Source: Wolinella succinogenes DSM 1740
GTDB taxonomy: Bacteria > Campylobacterota > Campylobacteria > Campylobacterales > Helicobacteraceae
NCBI RefSeq assembly: GCF_000196135.1
Contig: NC_005090.1
Span: 2,046,356 to 2,110,355, forward strand
Length of the DNA stretch: 64,000 bases
Reading direction: 5' to 3'
The translations under genes were made by a program, and so were the position numbers. The notes under the pieces are model-generated. The model did no database searches. It saw nothing but the letters and a program-made list of their open reading frames with translations, and was not told the DNA's origin. Shown piece by piece: positions 53,675 through 63,387 of this stretch. How positions within the stretch are numbered: position 1 is the first letter of the stretch; each line of letters begins with the position of its first letter.

Positions 53675-54340
53675 ATGCATTTGAGACTGATTTGGCGTTT
53701 GGGCGGGATGGGTTTGATTCTTTTGGCGCTGGCTGGATGTGCCGACAAAAATCAATACACCGAGCGCAATGTCATCATCCCTCCTCTCAAAGAGGAGAAA
53801 CCCAAGGTCGATCCCCTTGCTCTCTCACTCGATCGCTACCTCAACAAGCGGGATGGTAAAGATTGCTCAGGGTTTGTCTCTCTCATCAATAAAGAAAATG
53901 GGAATCTCTATTTTGATGAGGCACTCCTAAACTCCTTTTTCACGACCAAAAACAAGTCTCAAGCCATCTACAACCTCTACAAGAAAAATGGCAAAACCTT
54001 CACCGAAGGAGTCCCCCAAAAGGGCGACCTCGTCTTTTTTGTCAATACCTTCAAGGGCACCTTCAATCGTAAAAAGAGCGACCAGAACATCACTCATGTA
54101 GGAATCGTGCGAGAGGTCGCCGAGGATGGCACGGTGAGATTCTTTCACAACAGTGCAGGAATCAATCAAGAGAGCTTCATGAATCTCCGCCTTCCCAACC
54201 TTCACAAATTAGGAGAAAAAGAGGTCAACAGTTACATTATTCGTTGCCCAAAAAACGCCAATCCCCTCTCCTGCCTCACCTCCACTCGCTTCATCGGTTA
54301 TGGGAAAATCCCCCTAGGAACCACTCTAGGCTCCAAATAG
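53675..54340 (+). CDS. NlpC/P60-family lipoprotein, probable peptidoglycan hydrolase
   Basis: 221 residues from ATG 53675. A lipoprotein signal ends LLALAGC. The NlpC/P60 fold follows with the catalytic Cys in KDCSGFVSL, a His in ITHVGIVREV and a third site FFHNSAG. It would cut peptide stems in the cell wall. The AGGAG is only 2 nt before ATG 53675 but 8 nt before an in-frame TTG at 53681, so TTG may be the true start; the signal peptide is intact either way. Monocistronic with its own TATAAT. Confidence 0.85.
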   Translation: MHLRLIWRLGGMGLILLALAGCADKNQYTERNVIIPPLKEEKPKVDPLALSLDRYLNKRDGKDCSGFVSLINKENGNLYFDEALLNSFFTTKNKSQAIYNLYKKNGKTFTEGVPQKGDLVFFVNTFKGTFNRKKSDQNITHVGIVREVAEDGTVRFFHNSAGINQESFMNLRLPNLHKLGEKEVNSYIIRCPKNANPLSCLTSTRFIGYGKIPLGTTLGSK

Positions 54341-54422
54341 CCCCCAAGGTGCTCCCAATAGAAAATTTATCAATCTTTGAGTAATATTGGCTACACCATT
54401 TCCCCATTAACAAGGAAAAGCG

Positions 54423-55484
54423 ATGTTTAGCTACGAAAACCTAAGGGAATATTTCTTCAAACTCGACCCTGAGCACGCCCACGCCATCATTGAGACACTC
54501 TTTAAGCTGGGTGGGGCTTGGCCAATGAGCCTAGAGCCTATCGCCAAGAGGGCTTGCGTCATCGATCCAGCCCTCTCTCAGGAGATTGAAGGACTCACCT
54601 TTTATAACCCCGTCGGTCTTGGCGCGGGATTTGATAAAAATGCCACCATGATTCGCGCTCTCACCGCCCTTGGCTTTGGGCATCTAGAGCTTGGCACCAT
54701 CACGCCCAAGCCTCAAAGTGGAAATCCCAAGCCTCGACTCTTTCGCCATGTCAAAGAGGAATCGATTCAAAATGCCATGGGCTTTAACAACGATGGAGCG
54801 CTCGAGGTCGCTAAACGCCTTAAAAAGCTCTATCCCTATGCGATTCCTTTGGGAATGAACATCGGTAAAAATAAGCTCACCCCTCAAGAAGAGGCGCTCA
54901 AGGATTACGAGATAGGGCTCAAAGAGTTCAGCGATATCGCCGACTATATTGCTATCAACATCTCTTCTCCCAACACGCCCAACCTGAGAGATTTGCAAAA
55001 TGAGGCATTCATCCATGATCTCTTCACTCTTGCTACGGAGATCACCTCTAAGCCCCTCTTCCTCAAAATTGCGCCTGATATGAAGCCCCAGGAGGCAATC
55101 AAGCTCTGTTCTAGAGCGATTGAGAGCGGCGCTAAGGGGATCATCGCCACCAACACCACCATCGACTACTCTGTAGTGGAACACCCCAAAGAGGTTGGAG
55201 GAATCAGTGGCAAAGCACTCCAAGAGAAGAGTTACGCACTCTTTAAAGAGCTTGGCAAAGCCTTCTATGGAAAGACCACGCTCATCTCCGTGGGGGGAAT
55301 CGATTCGGGTAGAGAGGCCTATCGACGCATCAAGGCAGGCGCTAGCCTTGTTCAAATCTACTCGGCGATGATTTTCAAAGGCCCTTTTATTTGCCAAAAA
55401 ATCAATGAGGAGCTTTTAGAGTGCCTCAAAGAGGAGGGTTACTCTCACCTCACTCAAGCTATCGGATCGGATCTGAACGCGTGA
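54423..55484 (+). CDS. pyrD: Dihydroorotate dehydrogenase, class 2 (quinone-linked)
   Basis: 353 residues. The N-terminal helical extension (about 1-45, FSYENLREYFFKLDPEHAHA) marks the membrane-associated class 2 enzyme that passes electrons to quinone. FMN/orotate motifs: NPVGLGAGFDKNA, GHLELGTITPKPQ, NAMGFNNDG, INISSPNTPNLRD with the catalytic Ser, and SVGGIDSG. The fourth step of pyrimidine synthesis. First gene of a plus-strand operon running to yggS; its last 4 nt overlap the M16 protease start. Confidence 0.96.
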   Translation: MFSYENLREYFFKLDPEHAHAIIETLFKLGGAWPMSLEPIAKRACVIDPALSQEIEGLTFYNPVGLGAGFDKNATMIRALTALGFGHLELGTITPKPQSGNPKPRLFRHVKEESIQNAMGFNNDGALEVAKRLKKLYPYAIPLGMNIGKNKLTPQEEALKDYEIGLKEFSDIADYIAINISSPNTPNLRDLQNEAFIHDLFTLATEITSKPLFLKIAPDMKPQEAIKLCSRAIESGAKGIIATNTTIDYSVVEHPKEVGGISGKALQEKSYALFKELGKAFYGKTTLISVGGIDSGREAYRRIKAGASLVQIYSAMIFKGPFICQKINEELLECLKEEGYSHLTQAIGSDLNA

Positions 55485-56776
55485 AGATTCTCCTTTGGTT
55501 TTCTATCTTCCTTTCAGGAGTTTTAATGGGAAATTCACTCCCCGCCTATCATGAGCAGACCCTTCAAAATGGTCTAAAAGTTGTCGCCATTCCCCTTCAT
55601 AACGGCACGGGAGTCATCACGACAGATATCTTCTACAAAGTGGGAAGCCGCAACGAAACAATGGGCAAGAGTGGAATCGCCCATATGCTGGAACACCTCA
55701 ACTTCAAATCGACTAAGAATCTCAAGGCAGGTGAGTTTGATGAGATTGTCAAGCGCTTTGGCGGCATGACCAACGCCTCCACGGGATTTGACTACACCCA
55801 CTACTACATCAAATCAAGCGAACTCAACCTAGAGAAATCTTTGGAGCTTTTTGGAGAGTTGATGGAGCACCTCTCACTCCAAGATGAGGAGTTCCAGCCT
55901 GAACGCAATGTGGTCGCCGAGGAGCGCCTCTGGAGAACCGACAACAACCCAATGGGCTATCTCTACTTCCGCCTTTTTAACAGTGCCTATGTCTACCACC
56001 CCTACCACTGGACGCCCATTGGCTTCATGGAGGACATTAAAAACTGGAGCATCGAAGACATTCACGCCTTTCACAAGACCTACTACCAGCCCCAAAACGC
56101 TATCATCATCGTAGCAGGTGACATTGAGCCTGAGCGCGTTTTTCAGGCAGCCAAGGAGCGTTTTGAGAGGATAGAGAATTGTTGCGAGATTCCCAAAGTG
56201 CACACTCTAGAGCCCAAACAAGACGGGGCAAGACGCGTCATTGTCAAAAAAGAGAGCGAAGTGGAGATGCTGGCCCTCGCCTACAAGATTCCTCCTTTCA
56301 CCCACGAAGATCAGGTGGCACTAAGCGCCATCAGCGAGATTCTAAGCAGTGGCAAGAGCAGTCGATTGCAACGAAACCTCATCGACAAAAAACGCCTCGC
56401 CAATCAGGTCTATGCCTACAGTATGGACTTGGTGGATGAGGGGGTCTTTCTCTTCATGGGAATCGCCAATGAAGGAGTGAGCGGCGAAGCGCTAGAGAAG
56501 GAGCTCCTCAAGCAGATTGAGAAGATCAAAGAGGGCAAAATCAAAGAGAGTGAAATTGAGAAGATCAAAATCAATGTCAAAGCCGATTTTATCTTCCAGC
56601 TTGAGAGCAGTAGCAGCGTTGCAAGCCTCTTTGGAAGCTATCTCGCTAGAGGCGATCTATCGCCATTATTGGAGTTTGAAGAAAAATTCTCTACACTTAC
56701 AAAAGAGAAGATTATCGAAGTGGCGAATCGCTACTTCCAGCCTGATAATTCCACCACACTCATTCTCAAAAAATAG
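55481..56776 (+). CDS. M16-family zinc metallopeptidase (YmxG/PqqL-like)
   Basis: 431 residues from GTG 55481 in a GTGA overlap with pyrD. A signal or anchor segment ([15 protein letters not shown]) is followed by the M16 catalytic half with the inverted zinc motif HxxEH in [10 protein letters not shown] and a downstream Glu ([10 protein letters not shown]). A second, inactive M16 half follows. Placed in the periplasm. From memory, Helicobacter has the same order pyrD-protease-dapA. Substrates unknown. Confidence 0.9.
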   Translation: MKILLWFSIFLSGVLMGNSLPAYHEQTLQNGLKVVAIPLHNGTGVITTDIFYKVGSRNETMGKSGIAHMLEHLNFKSTKNLKAGEFDEIVKRFGGMTNASTGFDYTHYYIKSSELNLEKSLELFGELMEHLSLQDEEFQPERNVVAEERLWRTDNNPMGYLYFRLFNSAYVYHPYHWTPIGFMEDIKNWSIEDIHAFHKTYYQPQNAIIIVAGDIEPERVFQAAKERFERIENCCEIPKVHTLEPKQDGARRVIVKKESEVEMLALAYKIPPFTHEDQVALSAISEILSSGKSSRLQRNLIDKKRLANQVYAYSMDLVDEGVFLFMGIANEGVSGEALEKELLKQIEKIKEGKIKESEIEKIKINVKADFIFQLESSSSVASLFGSYLARGDLSPLLEFEEKFSTLTKEKIIEVANRYFQPDNSTTLILKK

Positions 56777-56790
56777 GGGAGGCCCTCTTC

Positions 56791-57678
56791 ATGAATACTG
56801 TAACGGGTGCGATGAGCGCCCTAATCACGCCCTTTAGAAATGGGCGACTGGACACTGAAACCTACGAAAAATTAATACAGCGACAGATCCGCCATGGCAT
56901 GGATGCTCTCGTTCCTGTGGGAACCACAGGCGAATCAGCCACTCTCTCGCACTCAGAGCACAAAGAGTGCATTGAGATTGCCGTGAAGGTCTGCCAAGGC
57001 ACAGGCATCAAAGTTCTCGCGGGTGCAGGAAGCAACTCCACACTAGAGGCAATTGATTTGGCCAAATTTGCCGAGAAGATGGGGGCTGATGGGATTTTGT
57101 GTGTCACACCCTATTACAACAAACCCAGTCAAGAGGGGCTTTTCCAGCACTACAAGGCGGTCGCTGAATCCGTTGGAATTCCCCTCATGCTCTACAATGT
57201 CCCTGGACGCACGGGGGTCAATCTAGAGACCTGCACCATTCAACGACTCTTTAATGAAGTCAAAAATATCTACGGAATCAAGGAAGCCTCAGGCTCGATG
57301 GAGAGGATTGTCGAGCTTAATACCAAGATTCCCGACTTTGCCATTCTTAGCGGCGAAGATGCGATCAACTACCCCGTCCTTGCCAATCACGGCGTAGGCG
57401 TCATCTCCGTGATAGGGAATCTTCTCCCTGATAAAATCTCTGCGCTCGTTCATAAAGCGCTCCAAGGGGAGCTAGATGAGAGTCGCCGCATCAATAACTC
57501 GCTCTACAAAATCAATAAAGCCCTCTTTGTGGAGAGCAACCCCATTCCCATCAAGGCGGCCATGTATTTAGCGGGGCTCACCCCGACCCTAGAGTATCGT
57601 CTCCCTCTAGTGTCCCCCAGCCAAGAAAATATGAGAATGATTGAAGAAACTTTAAAAGATTATGAGGTGAAAGCGTGA
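56791..57678 (+). CDS. dapA: 4-hydroxy-tetrahydrodipicolinate synthase
   Basis: 295 residues. Lyase of the DapA family: [17 protein letters not shown] near the pyruvate site, [14 protein letters not shown] with the triad Tyr, YNVPGRTG, and the Schiff-base Lys in YGIKEASGS. It condenses pyruvate with aspartate semialdehyde toward diaminopimelate and lysine, supplying peptidoglycan. 14 nt after the M16 gene; ends overlapping the FabL-like gene by 4 nt. Confidence 0.96.
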   Translation: MNTVTGAMSALITPFRNGRLDTETYEKLIQRQIRHGMDALVPVGTTGESATLSHSEHKECIEIAVKVCQGTGIKVLAGAGSNSTLEAIDLAKFAEKMGADGILCVTPYYNKPSQEGLFQHYKAVAESVGIPLMLYNVPGRTGVNLETCTIQRLFNEVKNIYGIKEASGSMERIVELNTKIPDFAILSGEDAINYPVLANHGVGVISVIGNLLPDKISALVHKALQGELDESRRINNSLYKINKALFVESNPIPIKAAMYLAGLTPTLEYRLPLVSPSQENMRMIEETLKDYEVKA

Positions 57679-58445
57679 AAGGAAAAACTCTAGTCATCAG
57701 TGGAGCCACTCGTGGTATTGGCAAGGCAATTCTCTATGGATTTGCTCAAAAAGGGGTCAATTGCGCCTTCACTTACAATAAAAATGCCGAAGAAGCACAA
57801 AAGATCGCCAAGGAGCTAGAAGAGAGCTATGGAATCAAAGCCCGCTGCTATCCGCTGGATATCCTAGAGCCTGAGCAATACAAAGAGCTGTTTACCAAGA
57901 TCGATACGGATTTTGATCGAGTCGATTTTTTCATCAGCAACGCCATCATCTCAGGTCGCTCTGTCGTGGGGGGATTTGCCCCCTTCATGAGACTCAAGCC
58001 CAAGGGTCTTAACAACATCTACACCGCCACTGTGCTCGCCTTTGTCGTGGGAGCCCAAGAGGCGGCCAAGCGAATGAAGGAGAGCGGTGGAGGCAGCATC
58101 ATCTCGCTTAGCTCCACAGGAAATCTTGTCTATACTCCCAATTACGCGGGCCATGGAAGCTCCAAAAACGCGGTCGAAACCATGGTCAAATATGCGGCTA
58201 GCGATCTTGGTGAGTGGGGAATTCGCGTCAACTGCGTGAGTGGCGGACCTATCGACACCGATGCACTCAAAGCGTTTCCTGATTACGAAGAGATCAAAGC
58301 GATCGTGGAGAAACAATCCGCCGTGGGTCGCATGGGGCAGCCTCAAGATCTTGTGGGTGCGTGCCTCTTCCTCTGCGATGAGAGTGCTAGCCCTTGGCTC
58401 ACAGGACAGACCATCATCATTGATGGGGGAACGAGCTTCAAGTGA
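57675..58445 (+). CDS. FabL-like short-chain reductase, probable NADPH enoyl-ACP reductase
   Basis: 256 residues, SDR fold with the cofactor motif [10 protein letters not shown]. The active site is Tyr157-x6-Lys164 ([11 protein letters not shown]), not the usual Tyr-x3-Lys, and Ser in SLSSTGN. Y-x6-K is the hallmark of enoyl-ACP reductases. The stretch [17 protein letters not shown] with AVGRMGQP is close to FabL of Bacillus subtilis as I remember it. Helicobacter homologues are often annotated as 7-alpha-hydroxysteroid dehydrogenase, which I consider less likely. It would reduce enoyl-ACP in fatty acid elongation. Overlaps dapA by 4 nt and pgsA by 4 nt; pgsA also concerns lipids. Confidence 0.82.
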   Translation: MKGKTLVISGATRGIGKAILYGFAQKGVNCAFTYNKNAEEAQKIAKELEESYGIKARCYPLDILEPEQYKELFTKIDTDFDRVDFFISNAIISGRSVVGGFAPFMRLKPKGLNNIYTATVLAFVVGAQEAAKRMKESGGGSIISLSSTGNLVYTPNYAGHGSSKNAVETMVKYAASDLGEWGIRVNCVSGGPIDTDALKAFPDYEEIKAIVEKQSAVGRMGQPQDLVGACLFLCDESASPWLTGQTIIIDGGTSFK

Positions 58446-58984
58446 GACTGGCTCCAAACCTCCTCACCCTCTCTCGAATCGTCTTCTCCTTTTTGCTCCT
58501 TGTCGTGATTCTTTATGGCGGGATTCTCTTCCCTCCCCCTATTCATCCGACATGGATCAACTACACCGCTTGCGTGCTTTTTCTCATCGCCAGCATCACC
58601 GATTTTTTTGATGGATTCATCGCTAGAGAGCATCAAATCACCTCCACCTTTGGAGAAGTTTTTGACCCTTTGGCGGACAAAATGTTGATGCTAGCGGGAT
58701 TTGTCGGTCTTTTAGTATGGGAGCGCGCCAACCCTTGGGCGGTCTTCCTCATCCTCTCTAGAGAGTTTTTCATCACAGGGCTTCGCGTGGTGGCCGCAAG
58801 CCAAGGGATGAATGTTGCAGCGAGCTCCCTTGGCAAATGGAAGACAGGGCTTCAAATCACCGCGGTCGCTTTCTTGCTGATGGATTACTTCCCCGGAGAG
58901 ATTCTGCTTTGGCTTGCCACTCTCATCACCCTCTATTCGGGATATGACTACACCAAAGCCTACATGGAATCTTCCAAGGCCTAA
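58442..58984 (+). CDS. pgsA: CDP-diacylglycerol-glycerol-3-phosphate 3-phosphatidyltransferase
   Basis: 180 residues, several transmembrane helices. The CDP-alcohol phosphotransferase signature D-G-x2-A-R-x8-G-x3-D-x3-D is present (DGFIAREHQ then GEVFDPLADK). It makes phosphatidylglycerol phosphate. Start GTG 58442 overlaps the preceding stop (GTGA), coupling it to the FabL-like gene. rseP follows after 11 nt. Confidence 0.94.
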   Translation: MRLAPNLLTLSRIVFSFLLLVVILYGGILFPPPIHPTWINYTACVLFLIASITDFFDGFIAREHQITSTFGEVFDPLADKMLMLAGFVGLLVWERANPWAVFLILSREFFITGLRVVAASQGMNVAASSLGKWKTGLQITAVAFLLMDYFPGEILLWLATLITLYSGYDYTKAYMESSKA

Positions 58985-58995
58985 AAAGGAATCAC

Positions 58996-60060
58996 ATGGG
59001 CTTTCTTGTCTCCCTCTTAGTTCTCTCTTTTCTCATCTTCTTTCATGAGCTAGGCCACTTCCTTGCGGCACGATGGTTTGGGGTGAAGGTCGAAGTTTTT
59101 AGCATCGGCTTTGGTCACAAAATCTACAAAAAGGTCTATGGCGACACCGAATACGCACTAAGCGCGATTCCGCTAGGGGGCTATGTAAAGATGAAGGGAC
59201 AAGATGATGCCAATCCCTCTCTCCTTAGCCACGATCAAGATAGCTACAACGCCAAAAAACCATGGCAGAGACTCATCATCCTTGCCGCTGGACCGCTAGC
59301 CAACCTCTTTCTCGCCTTCTTGCTCTATGTTGCCATCGCCCTTCTTGGTTCCCAAGCGCTTGCCCCCATTATCAATGAGCCCGATCCCAGCCTGAGTGCC
59401 GCTAAAGCAGGGATGCGCTCAGGTGATGAGATCATCCGAATCGATGGACAAAAAGTCCGCACATGGGGCGAGATGAGCGAGCTCATCTCCAAAAGCCAAG
59501 GAGAGATCGAGGTGGAGTTTTTGCGAGGAGGTCAAGAGAGAAGCCTCATGCTTCTTCCCACCTTAAGAGAATCCAAAAATATCTTTGGAGAGACTATCCT
59601 TCGCCCCATGATTGGAGTGAGCGCTCTTGGAGAGGTGAGAATCGTCTCCTACTCGCTTTTTGAATCGCTACCCAAAGCCTTGAATGAGACGATCCGCTCC
59701 AGCCAGATGATCGTTTTAGGAATCCAGAAACTCCTCAGCGGGGTGGTGCCCAGCAGTGAGGTGGGCGGAGTGATCTCTATCGTGCAGATCACCTCCAAGG
59801 CAAGCGAATCAGGAATCATCACCCTTTTTGCCCTCACCGCCCTCATCTCCGTCAACCTAGGAATCTTAAACCTCCTCCCCATTCCCGCCCTAGATGGAGG
59901 TCATATCCTCTTCAACCTCTATGAGATGGTGACCAAAAAGGCTCCAAGCCTCGCCGTATTCACCAATCTCACGATCGCTGGGTGGGTCATATTGGCGGGT
60001 TTAATGGGACTTGGTCTCTACAACGATCTCTCTAAAATCGCCCAAGGAGTGATGCCATGA
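58996..60060 (+). CDS. rseP: Site-2 membrane metalloprotease RseP
   Basis: 354 residues. Zinc motif HELGH at 17-21 in the first transmembrane helix, a periplasmic PDZ domain (about 115-190, AKAGMRSGDEIIRIDGQKV), and the second metal-site motif LLPIPALDGGH in a later helix. It cleaves anti-sigma factors or signal peptides within the membrane. It sits after pgsA and overlaps yggS by 4 nt. Confidence 0.93.
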   Translation: MGFLVSLLVLSFLIFFHELGHFLAARWFGVKVEVFSIGFGHKIYKKVYGDTEYALSAIPLGGYVKMKGQDDANPSLLSHDQDSYNAKKPWQRLIILAAGPLANLFLAFLLYVAIALLGSQALAPIINEPDPSLSAAKAGMRSGDEIIRIDGQKVRTWGEMSELISKSQGEIEVEFLRGGQERSLMLLPTLRESKNIFGETILRPMIGVSALGEVRIVSYSLFESLPKALNETIRSSQMIVLGIQKLLSGVVPSSEVGGVISIVQITSKASESGIITLFALTALISVNLGILNLLPIPALDGGHILFNLYEMVTKKAPSLAVFTNLTIAGWVILAGLMGLGLYNDLSKIAQGVMP

Positions 60061-60728
60061 ATCTCGCCCAAAATCTCGATCAAGCGATCAAACGGATTGA
60101 ACAGGCTCGAATCGCCTACAGTCGCCACCATATTGTTAAAATCGTAGCCGTGAGCAAATACTCTAGCAGCGATGCGATTCAGACGCTCTATGAGTGCGGG
60201 CAGCGAGCCTTTGGAGAGAATCGTGTCCAAGATTTGGCACAAAAATCAGAGCTTTTGGGCGATTTACCCCTTGAGTGGCACTTCATTGGCACCCTTCAGA
60301 GCAACAAAATCAACGCCCTTCTCTCGCTCAAACCCGCCCTCATGCACTCACTCCACTCCCTAGAACTCGCCAAAGAGCTTCACAAACGCCTAGAATCAAG
60401 GAATCAAACCCTTCCCGCCCTTCTCCAAATCAACAGCGCCAAGGAGGAGAGCAAAAGCGGCGTAGAGCCCCAAAAGGCGGTAGAGACTTATCATAAGATT
60501 CTAGAGGAGTTCCCCCAAATCAAGCTCCAAGGAGTGATGACGATTGGAGCCCATGTGGAGGATAGAGCCATCATCCAGAAAAGCTTTGAGACCACTCAGG
60601 TGATTTTTGAGCAGCTAAAGCCCCATGGCGCAGAGATTCTCTCTATGGGCATGAGTGGGGATTTTGAGCTGGCCATTGCCTGTGGGAGCAACCTCGTGCG
60701 GCTAGGTTCCACGCTCTTTAAGGCCTAG
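60057..60728 (+). CDS. YggS-family PLP-binding protein
   Basis: 223 residues of the PLPBP/YggS family: KIVAVSKYSSSD with the PLP Lys, FGENRVQDL, WHFIGTLQSNK, and SMGMSGDFELAI with GSNLVRLGS at the end. It has no known enzymatic activity; members balance vitamin B6 and amino-acid pools. ATGA overlap with rseP; last gene of the operon. Confidence 0.93.
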   Translation: MNLAQNLDQAIKRIEQARIAYSRHHIVKIVAVSKYSSSDAIQTLYECGQRAFGENRVQDLAQKSELLGDLPLEWHFIGTLQSNKINALLSLKPALMHSLHSLELAKELHKRLESRNQTLPALLQINSAKEESKSGVEPQKAVETYHKILEEFPQIKLQGVMTIGAHVEDRAIIQKSFETTQVIFEQLKPHGAEILSMGMSGDFELAIACGSNLVRLGSTLFKA

Positions 60729-60760
60729 AGAGCGTTTACTCTTGATTTACCCTCAAGGAT

Positions 60761-60766
60761 TATAGT
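60761..60766 (+). promoter_or_regulatory. Candidate -10 element of the DegP/HtrA gene
   Basis: TATAGT 37 bp before ATG 60803 in the 74-bp gap after yggS. AGGAGGA precedes the start codon. Confidence 0.4.
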
Positions 60767-60802
60767 TTCATCTAAAGAATCACCCATCTTAGGAGGAAAT
60801 CG

Positions 60803-62227
60803 ATGAATCTCAGACTCTTCTGTTTAGGCTCCCTCTTCATGACCTATGCTCTAGCCTTTAGCGTGAGCGAAGCCCCTGCAATCGAGCGGCGTGTAGCTCC
60901 CGATGTATCGAGCGGCGTGGTCTACTCCTACTATGATTCCATCAAAGACGCTAAACGCGGTGTTGTGAATATCTCCACTCAAAAAAAAGTCAAAGGCGCC
61001 TCAGGAATCGACCCCTCACACCCCCTCTTCAATGACCCCTTCTTCAAACAGTTTTTTGGTGATATGTTTGGGCAGGTCATCCCCAAAGATCGAATCGAAC
61101 GCTCCTTGGGTAGTGGGGTCATCATCTCCAAGGATGGCTACATCCTCACCAACAACCATGTGATCGATGGGGCGGATAAAGTGATCGTCTCCCTGCCTGA
61201 TAACAGTAAAGAGTATGAGGCCAAAGTGATTGGCAAAGACCCAAGGAGCGATCTAGCGGTCATTAAAATCGAAGGCAAAGATTTCCCCTTTGTCATTTTT
61301 GGCTCTAGCAATGATTTGCGCGTGGGCGATGTGGTATTTGCGATTGGAAATCCCTTTGGCGTGGGCGAAACGGTGACACAGGGAATCGTTTCAGCCCTCA
61401 ATAAGAGCGGAATTGGAATCAACGACTATGAAAACTTCATCCAAACCGATGCCTCCATCAACCCCGGAAACTCTGGAGGGGCACTGGTGGATAGCCGAGG
61501 GGCACTGGTGGGAATCAACACGGCCATCCTTTCTCGCACGGGAGGGAATCATGGCGTAGGCTTTGCTATCCCCTCGGACATGGCCAAAAAAATCGCCATC
61601 ACCCTCATTGACAAAGGAGTGATTGAGCGAGGCTATATGGGAGTCTCTATCCAAGATGTCACCCAAGATTTGCGCGATCTCTATGGGGACAAAGAGGGGG
61701 CAGTCATCATCTCCACCGAATCAAGCTCTCCAGCCGCCAAAGCGGGTCTAAAGGTGTGGGATTTAATCACTAAAATCGATGAAAAGCCCGTGAAAAATGC
61801 CGCCGATTTAAAAAATATCATCGGATCTTACTCTCCCAATGATAAGGTCAAGGTGACCTACATCCGGGACAAAAAAGAATCCACCGCCACTCTCAAGCTC
61901 ATCGAAGCCCCAAGCAATGCCAAAACAAGTGGTGCTGGGGTGAGCAACAGTGCGATTGATGGGCTGATGCTAAGCGCGATTGATGATCGTATACGACAGC
62001 GCTATAGACTTGCCATTGATACGAGTGGCGTGCTAGTCATTGGCGTGCAGGCAGGAAGTTATGCCGAGGAGATCGGCTTTAGCGAGGGAGATATCATCCT
62101 TCAGATTGAGAACTATCCCATCAAAGACATTGCCTCTTTCAACGAAGCGATGAAACAACACAAAGGTAAAGCCAAGCGACTCCTTGTGAGCCGTGGCGGA
62201 ACCATCTTCAGCGTGGTTGTAAAATAA
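60803..62227 (+). CDS. htrA: DegP/HtrA-type periplasmic serine protease and chaperone
   Basis: 474 residues. Signal peptide MNLRLFCLGSLFMTYALA, then a trypsin-like domain with the triad His119 (LTNNHV), Asp150 (DPRSDLAVIKI) and Ser224 (INPGNSGGAL). Two PDZ domains follow (about 255-360 and 380-474). It degrades or refolds misfolded envelope proteins. In Campylobacter and Helicobacter HtrA is also secreted and cleaves host junction proteins. Strong Shine-Dalgarno AGGAGG. Monocistronic, ended by a 12-bp hairpin. Confidence 0.95.
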   Translation: MNLRLFCLGSLFMTYALAFSVSEAPAIERRVAPDVSSGVVYSYYDSIKDAKRGVVNISTQKKVKGASGIDPSHPLFNDPFFKQFFGDMFGQVIPKDRIERSLGSGVIISKDGYILTNNHVIDGADKVIVSLPDNSKEYEAKVIGKDPRSDLAVIKIEGKDFPFVIFGSSNDLRVGDVVFAIGNPFGVGETVTQGIVSALNKSGIGINDYENFIQTDASINPGNSGGALVDSRGALVGINTAILSRTGGNHGVGFAIPSDMAKKIAITLIDKGVIERGYMGVSIQDVTQDLRDLYGDKEGAVIISTESSSPAAKAGLKVWDLITKIDEKPVKNAADLKNIIGSYSPNDKVKVTYIRDKKESTATLKLIEAPSNAKTSGAGVSNSAIDGLMLSAIDDRIRQRYRLAIDTSGVLVIGVQAGSYAEEIGFSEGDIILQIENYPIKDIASFNEAMKQHKGKAKRLLVSRGGTIFSVVVK

Positions 62228-62248
62228 CCCTCTACAAAATCCCTTTTA

Positions 62249-62277
62249 GAGAATCCTAGAAAAACTCTAGGATTCTC
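62249..62277. terminator. Hairpin between convergent htrA and the membrane-protein gene
   Basis: Perfect 12-bp inverted repeat, GAGAATCCTAGA / TCTAGGATTCTC, with a 5-nt loop, 22 nt after the htrA stop and overlapping the stop of the opposing gene. It lacks a strong T-run, but its length and position argue for bidirectional termination. Confidence 0.65.
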
Positions 62278-62710
62278 ACCAATAGAGCGCTTTAGCCAAA
62301 ATCACAATCAAAATCATGATTCCAAAGAGAAGGTAGTGAGCGATGTCATGCGCCCTCATCTTGTTTTTAAAGAGTCTCATGAGAAGAGGCATAAAGAAAA
62401 AGGCGGCGATGGCGATGATTCCTAGAAGGGCTTTAAGGCTCAATCCATAGGCATAAAAAGTATCAAAATCCTTCAAAGCCGCATGGCGATGATAGAAAAG
62501 CCCAAGACCGCTTAGGAGAAGAATCGTCACATTCACGCTCATGATCGGACGCAAGCGCCTCGAAAAAAGAGTCTCTGCCTCGTCTAAATCGATCTGGGGA
62601 TAGCGATTTCTCACCCAGTCGATAATGAATGTCCAAAAAAAGACCGTCCCAATAAAGAGGGTCGCACTAAAGAGATGGAGGGTTAGAAGCCAAATATCGA
62701 GGTTTCCCAT
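62276..62710 (-). CDS. Small four-helix membrane protein (CopD-like)
   Basis: 144 residues with four predicted transmembrane helices (about 7-29, 53-72, 86-110, 122-142). His residues lie in or near the membrane (LHLF at the first helix, YHRHAALKDF, HDIAHYLLFG), a pattern seen in CopD-like and other b-haem or copper-associated proteins. I do not recognise a specific function. 62 nt downstream of thyX on the same strand, so possibly cotranscribed. Confidence 0.7.
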   Translation of the reverse strand: MGNLDIWLLTLHLFSATLFIGTVFFWTFIIDWVRNRYPQIDLDEAETLFSRRLRPIMSVNVTILLLSGLGLFYHRHAALKDFDTFYAYGLSLKALLGIIAIAAFFFMPLLMRLFKNKMRAHDIAHYLLFGIMILIVILAKALYW

Positions 62711-62772
62711 GGGAACTCCTTTTTATTTGGATTATAGAGATTCCCCTATCTTTTGACATTGATTCTTATCAA

Positions 62773-63387
62773 TCACCCCTCTTGATTCAGACAAAAGAGG
62801 TAGCGATGCTCCTTTGGAAGTGCTTCATGGAGAGTTTTAGCCAATTTTCTAATTTCCCAAAGCGCGCTCTTTGAAGAGCGGAGCGTGAGAAAATTCTGGA
62901 GTGCTCTAGCGTTAATCGTCCAAGTGAGCTCTGTTTTATAACTCTCAGGGAGACAATATTTAGCCATATCATTGCTTATGCCCAAAAGAAGAACTTGACG
63001 GAGATTCTCTAGTGCTTTTAAGGAAGCGAGATTGACCGCCTCACTCTCTGTTTCGACAAGATAGCGCTTTGCTCTCTCCCAATCTCCCTCTTTAAACTCC
63101 TCTTCGGCTTTGAGCTCTTTAAGCGTGTAGCGAGAGCTCTTCACCGATAAAGAGGCGATTCGATGGCGTGCAAGCTCTTGGAGGCAAGCGCGAGAGATTC
63201 CTTGGATGTAAAAGGTGTAGACGAGATGCTCTAGCGTGCTGGCGTGTTTGTTTTTATTTCCCACTCGATCAATCAGCTCTCTATCTTTTTCTCCTCCTCC
63301 ATCACTCTTCTCAAAGCTTTGCCAGCAGGTGCGAATGGCGTGAGCGCAGATGGTGAGTGAGGTGTGTTGCATCAAGGTGACGGTCAT
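62773..63387 (-). CDS. thyX: Flavin-dependent thymidylate synthase
   Basis: 204 residues. The ThyX signature RHRxxSxxxxSxRY is present ([14 protein letters not shown]), with [12 protein letters not shown] and [12 protein letters not shown] as further FAD/dUMP-site motifs. It makes dTMP from dUMP using methylene-tetrahydrofolate and reduced FAD, replacing ThyA, as in other Epsilonproteobacteria. Its ATG overlaps the ruvC stop (ATGA). Confidence 0.95.
   Translation of the reverse strand: MTVTLMQHTSLTICAHAIRTCWQSFEKSDGGGEKDRELIDRVGNKNKHASTLEHLVYTFYIQGISRACLQELARHRIASLSVKSSRYTLKELKAEEEFKEGDWERAKRYLVETESEAVNLASLKALENLRQVLLLGISNDMAKYCLPESYKTELTWTINARALQNFLTLRSSKSALWEIRKLAKTLHEALPKEHRYLFCLNQEG

Noticed and set aside
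54684..55397. 237-codon minus-strand ORF opposite pyrD
   Set aside because: Antisense to an intact dihydroorotate dehydrogenase; no supporting signals.
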